Source of the DNA: QFNR01 sp043842855
Lineage (GTDB): Bacteria > Pseudomonadota > Gammaproteobacteria > Burkholderiales > Neisseriaceae
Assembly: GCA_043842855.1 (NCBI GenBank)
Contig: JBBPJF010000003.1
Location: 62,001-126,000, forward strand
DNA: 64,000 nt
Reading direction: 5' to 3'
The translations under genes and the position numbers were made by a program. Positions 59,315 to 64,000 of this stretch are shown here, piece by piece (position 1 is the first letter of the stretch; the number at the start of each line of letters is the position of its first letter). The notes under the pieces were generated by a model, which searched no databases, had not been told where the DNA came from, and was given only the letters and a program-made list of their open reading frames with translations.

Positions 59315-61345
59315 ATGTCAAGCTATTTTCATCTTTTCTCTCCTTTTAAAATTGGTCAGCTAGAACTAGCTAATCGTATTGTGATGGGTTCAATGCACAC
59401 AGGCTTTGAGGCCAGACGTTGGGATAGAGAAAAACTAGCAGCCTTTTATGTTCAAAGAGTAAAAGGGGGGGTGGGCTTAATTATTACAGGGGGGATTGCA
59501 CCTTCTCGCACTGGCCTTTTAACTTTGTTTGATGCCAAAATAACTAATTATTTGGATGTTAGTCGATTCCGATTGGTTACTAAAGCTGTGCACTCTGCGG
59601 GAGGAAAAATTGTATTGCAATTGCTACATGCTGGACGTTATGGAGCGACCCCTTTAAAACTTGGTGTTAGTCACGCTAGATCCCCTATCCATCCTTTCCA
59701 ACCTATAAAAGCTTCAGATTGCATGATAAAACATGTCATACGTACTTTTGCTCGAGCTGCACAACTAGCCTACCAAGCTGGATTTGACGGGGTTGAAATC
59801 ATGGCTGGAGAAGGTTACTTTATCAATCAATTTCTATGTCCGCGGACAAATGATCGCACTGATCAATGGGGAGGCACTACTGAAAAGCGACAACGTTTCT
59901 TGCTAGAAATTATTCGCGCTATCCGAGCAAAGGTACCTGCCTCTTTTGCTCTTATTTTAAGACAATCCTTAGCAGATTTAGTAGAAGGTGGCCAAACAGA
60001 AGCTGAAATTATTCAATTAGCCAAAAAAGCTGAAGCTTTGGGTATAGATGCTATTAATACTGACATTGGTTGGCACGAATCTCGAATCCCTACTATTGTT
60101 ACTTCAGTCCCAAGGGCAGCTTTTGTACATTTTACTGAGCGCTTACGTTCCGAAGTGACTATTCCTCTCATTGCTTCTAATCGCATTAATGAACCACAAC
60201 TTGCAGAGACTATTTTAGCTCGAGGCTTAGTAGATGCTGTTTCTATGGCAAGGCCACTTCTAGCTGATCCTGCTTTACCCCAAAAAGCCAAGCAAGGAAG
60301 AAGCGAAGAAATTAATACCTGTATTGCGTGTAATCAAGCGTGTTTGGACCATGCTTTTGTTGGTAAAAAGGTAAGTTGTTTAGTCAACCCAAGGGCAGGT
60401 CGTGAAACAACGTTGGTATTAATCCCCACTCCTCACCCTAAAAGAGTAGCTGTTGTAGGAGCTGGCCCTGCTGGTCTAGCTGCTACACTTGCTGCTGTTG
60501 AGAAAGGACATCACGTAGAACTTTTCGAAGCAGAAGATCATATTGGTGGACAATGGTGTTTAGCCACTAAAATCCCCGGTAAGGAAGAATTTCAAGAAAC
60601 TATTCGTTATTTTGAAACGCAACTAAAAAAGCAAGCAGTGCAGCTACATATGCGAACCCATGTCAGTGCCTCTGACCTTTTAGAAAGGAATTTTGATGTC
60701 ATTATTATTGCCACTGGAGTTAAACCACGGGTTCCGCAAATCCCTGGAGTTGATCATCCTATGGTGATGACCTATAGTGACGTATTATCAGGAAAGAAAG
60801 TACCTGGGAAGAGAGTAGCTATAATAGGGGCAGGCGGCATTGGCTTTGCTATGGCTGAATTCTTGACTACGGAGCACTCACCAACGCTAGATTTACGTAC
60901 CTGGGAGGCAGAGTGGGGGCTTTCTCAAGACCTAACTATTCCAGGTTTTATCGTCCAACCACAAGCCATTGGTACAGCCAGAAAAGTTTATTTATTACAA
61001 CGCACACCAGGAAAAATGGGACAAGAATTAGGCAAAACGACCGCCTGGGTCCATAAGGCTAGCCTTCAAAAAAGACAGGTGCAATTCCTCAGTGGCGTTG
61101 AATATCAGAAAATTGATGACGTAGGTTTACATCTTATTTCTAAAGATGAGAGCCGTACAAAACAAATACTTGACGTGGATAATGTTGTTCTTTGCGCAGG
61201 TCAGTTAGCGGTAAATGAGCTAGTAGAACCCTTACGTCAAGCAGGTGCTTGTTTCTACCTTATAGGTGGCGCTGAAAAAGCAGCTGCAGTAGATGCTAAG
61301 CGGGCTATCCACCAAGGTGTAGAAACAGCTGCTAAGATCAAATAA
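59315..61345 (+). CDS. fadH: 2,4-dienoyl-CoA reductase (FadH-type), NADPH-dependent
   Basis: 676 residues in the FadH layout. A TIM barrel with FMN comes first (LANRIVMGSMHTGFEARRW, LQLLHAGRYG, VEIMAGEGYFINQFLCPRTN, DIGWHESRIPTIVT), then the 4Fe-4S cysteines in CIACNQACLD and VSCLVNPRAG, then FAD and NADPH Rossmann domains (VVGAGPAGLAATLAA, AIIGAGGIGFAMAEFL). The active-site Tyr and His fit FadH. Where E. coli has NTGIGWHE this protein has NTDIGWHE. It degrades unsaturated fatty acids; no other beta-oxidation gene is nearby. Related flavin oxidoreductases are the main alternative. Confidence 0.88.
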   Translation: MSSYFHLFSPFKIGQLELANRIVMGSMHTGFEARRWDREKLAAFYVQRVKGGVGLIITGGIAPSRTGLLTLFDAKITNYLDVSRFRLVTKAVHSAGGKIVLQLLHAGRYGATPLKLGVSHARSPIHPFQPIKASDCMIKHVIRTFARAAQLAYQAGFDGVEIMAGEGYFINQFLCPRTNDRTDQWGGTTEKRQRFLLEIIRAIRAKVPASFALILRQSLADLVEGGQTEAEIIQLAKKAEALGIDAINTDIGWHESRIPTIVTSVPRAAFVHFTERLRSEVTIPLIASNRINEPQLAETILARGLVDAVSMARPLLADPALPQKAKQGRSEEINTCIACNQACLDHAFVGKKVSCLVNPRAGRETTLVLIPTPHPKRVAVVGAGPAGLAATLAAVEKGHHVELFEAEDHIGGQWCLATKIPGKEEFQETIRYFETQLKKQAVQLHMRTHVSASDLLERNFDVIIIATGVKPRVPQIPGVDHPMVMTYSDVLSGKKVPGKRVAIIGAGGIGFAMAEFLTTEHSPTLDLRTWEAEWGLSQDLTIPGFIVQPQAIGTARKVYLLQRTPGKMGQELGKTTAWVHKASLQKRQVQFLSGVEYQKIDDVGLHLISKDESRTKQILDVDNVVLCAGQLAVNELVEPLRQAGACFYLIGGAEKAAAVDAKRAIHQGVETAAKIK

Positions 61346-61371
61346 CAGTTAATAAAAGCTGCCTTAAACTT

Positions 61372-61980
61372 TTAACGAGCCCCAAAACCTGTAAAAATTG
61401 TCTTGAATGTTAAAAAGAAAATTTTCAGGTCTAGCATAAAAGAAAAATGCTTCAAATAGTATAGATCATATTCTAGTTTAATGGCAGTTTCTCTAGAGGA
61501 GGAAACATAACCCTGCTTTACCTGAGCTAGACCGGAGATACCTGGAAGGACGTTATGTCTACAGGAATAGTAAGGGATCTCTTTTTCAAATTTTTCTACA
61601 AAAATCTTCTGTTCAGGACGAGGCCCAATCAAACTCATTTCCCCTTTCAGTACATTAAAAAACTGAGGCAACTCATCAAGTCTCAGTTTTCGAAGAATCT
61701 TTCCAAAAGGGGTGACGCGTTGGTCATTTACCTCGGCAAACTGGGCACCTCCTCTTTCTGCATGCATATACATACTACGAAATTTATATATTTTAAATTC
61801 CTTACCCAAATACCCTACCCTTTTTTGCATAAAAATAGCAGGCCCTCTGCTCTCCAAACGGATAATTATTGTAATTAATACGAGAAGGGGAATACTTACA
61901 GGCAGAGAAAGTAAAATGAGTGTAACATCCAAATACCGTTTGAAAAATCGATATCCCGAAGTGGGTTGAAAGCCTTCCAT
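61372..61980 (-). CDS. Bacterial sugar transferase (polyprenyl-phosphate phosphoglycosyltransferase)
   Basis: 202 residues. One N-terminal membrane segment (VTLILLSLPVSIPLLVLITI) is followed by the conserved core: PAIFMQKRVGYLGKEFKIYK, FRSMYMHAE, LRKLRLDELPQFFNVLKGEM with the catalytic Asp-Glu, SLIGPRPE and PGISGLAQVKQGY. This is the small monotopic form (PglC/WcaJ C-terminal type) that puts the first sugar-1-phosphate on undecaprenyl phosphate. It lies near rfbC-rfbB and may prime the same surface glycan, or the galactan made 11 kb away. The sugar is unknown. Confidence 0.92.
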   Translation of the reverse strand: MEGFQPTSGYRFFKRYLDVTLILLSLPVSIPLLVLITIIIRLESRGPAIFMQKRVGYLGKEFKIYKFRSMYMHAERGGAQFAEVNDQRVTPFGKILRKLRLDELPQFFNVLKGEMSLIGPRPEQKIFVEKFEKEIPYYSCRHNVLPGISGLAQVKQGYVSSSRETAIKLEYDLYYLKHFSFMLDLKIFFLTFKTIFTGFGAR

Positions 61981-62458
61981 ATTTATTTCAACTATTTCCT
62001 AAGCTGTGGGGTAGTTTGTGGTTTGAAGTTATTTTCTACTAACGCGATTCAGCCTGATTAAAATACTTCCCCTAAAATGGCACTTCAAAGCACTTTAAAA
62101 GCATAGAAACTCTTCAAACATAAACACATTCTACAACCCTATCATAACTAAATTTTACTAAATACTCACCCAAAACTATAACAGCCCGTAGAAAGGTTAT
62201 TGATTTAATCCCCTATTCTTAAAGAAAATAATTTAGAAGAACTACTGTGTCTGTTGGGAAAAATTTTGCCTACAACTACGGGGATCTCTTTGGAAAAGCT
62301 TATTCAAGGCGAGAGAAACTAGGAATACTTCTCAAAAAGTAGCCACAAAATAGCAGAGAATGAAAAAAAATGAGCAAACCCCAGCGGATTTGACAGCAGC
62401 GCCACCATTTAAACCGTTCTACCCTTAAGGGTTTTTATAACGCATTCCAATATTCCTT
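61981..62458. other. Gap between sugar transferase and rfbC
   Basis: 478 bases without a gene. It holds the palindrome ACCCTTAAGGGT (62421-62432) followed by TTTTT on the plus strand. That orientation does not fit the flanking minus-strand genes. Nothing else is recognised. Confidence 0.45.
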
Positions 62459-63001
62459 TCAAGCATTTCTATCGAGGAATTGCTCAAAGCTAGGTAGAGA
62501 TAAATCTTTTTTAGATACTAGTTGCTCCTCTTCTAATAGCAACCAATCTATTTTCAACGATGCGTCATCATATCTTACACCTACTTCATACTCGGGTAGG
62601 TATGGTGCATCAACATAATACTGCACTAAAGCAGTAGCAGAAAGTACGGCATAGCCATGCAAAAACCCTACAGGGATATAAAGTTTTTTTCGTTCAGCAG
62701 CTCGAAGAGTATTTCTTACTACTTGTCCAAAATTTGTGGATTCGGGTCTTACATCTACGGCAATATCCAAAATATTTCCTTGCAGTACTTGAATAATTTT
62801 CGCTTGTCCATAAGGGGACTTTTGCATATGTAACCCTCTGATAGCTCCATAGTACGAAAAAACTTCATTAATCTGAAATAAGTGAAAACCTAATTGTGCA
62901 ACAGACTCTTCTTCTCTAAAACTTTCCAAAAAATAGCCGCGGTGATCCCAATGTGGTTTAGAATAAAGGCACCTACATTGAGGCATTTTTTTACGTTGCA
63001 T
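62459..63001 (-). CDS. rfbC: dTDP-4-dehydrorhamnose 3,5-epimerase
   Basis: Third step of dTDP-L-rhamnose synthesis. 180 residues, the usual size. It shows HWDHRGYFLESFRE, the catalytic His in GAIRGLHMQKSPYGQAK, QVLQGNILDIAVDVR, IPVGFLHGYAVLS and VQYYVDAPYLPEYEVGVRYD. In most RmlC proteins RGLHYQ stands where RGLHMQ is here. It overlaps the end of rfbB by 11 bases. rfbA and rfbD are not in the window and may lie beyond its right edge. Confidence 0.94.
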   Translation of the reverse strand: MQRKKMPQCRCLYSKPHWDHRGYFLESFREEESVAQLGFHLFQINEVFSYYGAIRGLHMQKSPYGQAKIIQVLQGNILDIAVDVRPESTNFGQVVRNTLRAAERKKLYIPVGFLHGYAVLSATALVQYYVDAPYLPEYEVGVRYDDASLKIDWLLLEEEQLVSKKDLSLPSFEQFLDRNA

Positions 63002-64000
63002 TAATTAACTCATCCCGATGTTTAAGATACCACTCAATAGTGCTTTTCAAATATGGCTTAAATTTCATCTTTGGTTTCCAAGCTAACTCCTGCTCTATTT
63101 TCACAGTACTCAAGGCATAACGAGCATCATGACCAGGTCTATCTCTAACATGAGTAATCAAATTAGTTAACCTGCCAGAAGGGTGACCTAGGACAGTTTC
63201 TAAATATTGGCAAATATACCTTACTAAAGCGAGATTAGTAAGCTCATGGTGAGCACTAATTCCATACTGACTACCCACCTTCCCACGGCGAAAAATAAGG
63301 TCCAAAGCTTGAACATGATCTAATACTGGTATCCAATCTCTGACTTGTTGCCCATCACCATAGATAGGAATTGGCTGCTGCTGTAAAGCACAGAAAATGG
63401 TATGTGGGATTAACTTTTCTGTACGCTGATAAGGACCAAAATTATTAGTGCAATAGCTAATTATGCAGGGAAATTGATAAGTATGATGATAAGCCATCGC
63501 TATATGATCGGCTGCAGCTTTAGAAGCAGAATAAGGTGACCGAGGGTGATAAGCGTGGGTTTCGCTAAAAAGTCCAGGTGCTTGAATTGAACCAAAAACT
63601 TCATCTGTAGAAACGTGCAATAGCCGAAATGAGGTGAGGGGTTGCTCTTTAAGATAGGTACGACACGCTTCCAGTAAACAAACCATACTTAAGACATTGT
63701 TTTCTACAAATTCCTGAGGAACTTGAATGGAATGATCCACATGTGTATATGCCGCTAGATTCACCACCCCTACAACTCTATAGTGTCGCAACACCTGTAA
63801 TACAGTTGAATAATTTGCCACATCAGCTTCAATGAAAGTAAAATTCTCTGATGAGGTAACACTGTCAGGTAACCTATACGTACTAGCTTGGCTCAAATTA
63901 TCTAGACTAAGGCAATGATAACTGGGATAGAAACGCAGAAAATGTTCTACAACGTGACGTCCAATGAAGCCTGCTCCGCCTGTAATAAGTATCGTTTTTT
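62991..64000 (-). CDS. rfbB: dTDP-glucose 4,6-dehydratase (start lies beyond the window)
   Basis: NAD-dependent SDR that makes dTDP-4-keto-6-deoxyglucose. 336 codons are visible. The frame is open to the window edge and begins KTILITGGAGFIGRHVVEHF, so perhaps one or two codons are missing. Other motifs: VVNLAAYTHVDHSI, LLHVSTDEVFGS with the Thr-Asp-Glu catalytic residues, RSPYSASKAAADHIAMAYHH (YxxxK) and CTNNFGPYQRTEKLIPHTI. A TTG start at 63896 would cut off the NAD-binding loop and is wrong. It is followed by rfbC with an 11-base overlap. Confidence 0.95.
   Translation of the reverse strand, partial: KTILITGGAGFIGRHVVEHFLRFYPSYHCLSLDNLSQASTYRLPDSVTSSENFTFIEADVANYSTVLQVLRHYRVVGVVNLAAYTHVDHSIQVPQEFVENNVLSMVCLLEACRTYLKEQPLTSFRLLHVSTDEVFGSIQAPGLFSETHAYHPRSPYSASKAAADHIAMAYHHTYQFPCIISYCTNNFGPYQRTEKLIPHTIFCALQQQPIPIYGDGQQVRDWIPVLDHVQALDLIFRRGKVGSQYGISAHHELTNLALVRYICQYLETVLGHPSGRLTNLITHVRDRPGHDARYALSTVKIEQELAWKPKMKFKPYLKSTIEWYLKHRDELINAT

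Noticed and set aside
62421..62432. Terminator for rfbC
   Set aside because: The T-run follows the palindrome on the plus strand, while rfbC is read on the minus strand.
1..64000. CRISPR arrays, prophage, integrons, rRNA or IS elements
   Set aside because: No regularly spaced repeats, phage or transposase genes, integrase or rRNA sequence were seen.

Overview
The window looks like a chromosomal segment of a moderately AT-rich Gram-negative proteobacterium, most likely a betaproteobacterium. The reasons are the DnaK sequence style, the gene order prmA-accC-accB-aroQ, a tRNA-Val(GAC) directly ahead of thrS-infC, and the HemX/HemY pair. This placement is inference from remembered family patterns, not from a search. 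Outer-membrane traits (TonB receptor, lipoprotein, Wzm/Wzt exporter, dTDP-rhamnose genes) confirm a Gram-negative cell. No phage, IS element, CRISPR array or rRNA was seen.

Left part (1-26.6 kb): the start of a bacterioferritin gene with a Fur-box-like site upstream; grpE-dnaK with a heat-shock-like promoter and a strong terminator; aceK-murI on the other strand; then a long minus-strand block (purC, a methyltransferase, comEC, a stand-alone N-acetylglutamate-synthase-like acetyltransferase, prmA, accC, accB, aroQ). After this come queA, ubiD, rho with its own promoter and leader, the row pbpG-rng-cysE-hemG, the divergent pair argD-ribokinase, and a TonB-dependent receptor.

Middle (26.8-42.7 kb): tRNA-Val, thrS and infC (with an AUC start codon) end in hairpins where rpmI-rplT would normally follow. 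Next are an SDR/aldehyde dehydrogenase pair and the two genes of the carboxy(nor)spermidine polyamine route. A gene-poor stretch of about 2.4 kb holds one small lipoprotein gene and a decayed lipoprotein-like pseudogene. Then come thrC, aceA and the hemX-hemY pair, which stands without hemC or hemD.

Right part (42.9-64 kb): a compact seven-gene minus-strand operon encodes an ABC exporter (Wzm, Wzt), two tandem GlfT2-like galactofuranosyltransferases, UDP-galactopyranose mutase and two further GT2 enzymes. This is a complete-looking kit for making and exporting a galactofuranose polymer and resembles the mycobacterial galactan set. It is followed by tyrA, a DEDD exonuclease, a hydrolase, tag, murU, folD, trxB, hemN and a FadH-type reductase. 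A sugar-phosphate transferase and rfbC-rfbB at the right edge start what looks like a second surface-polysaccharide locus.

The most interesting parts are the galactan operon, the polyamine pair with its lysine-rich leader, the decaying region at 34.6-36.9 kb, the short acetylglutamate-synthase-like protein, the rho leader, and infC cut off from its usual partners.
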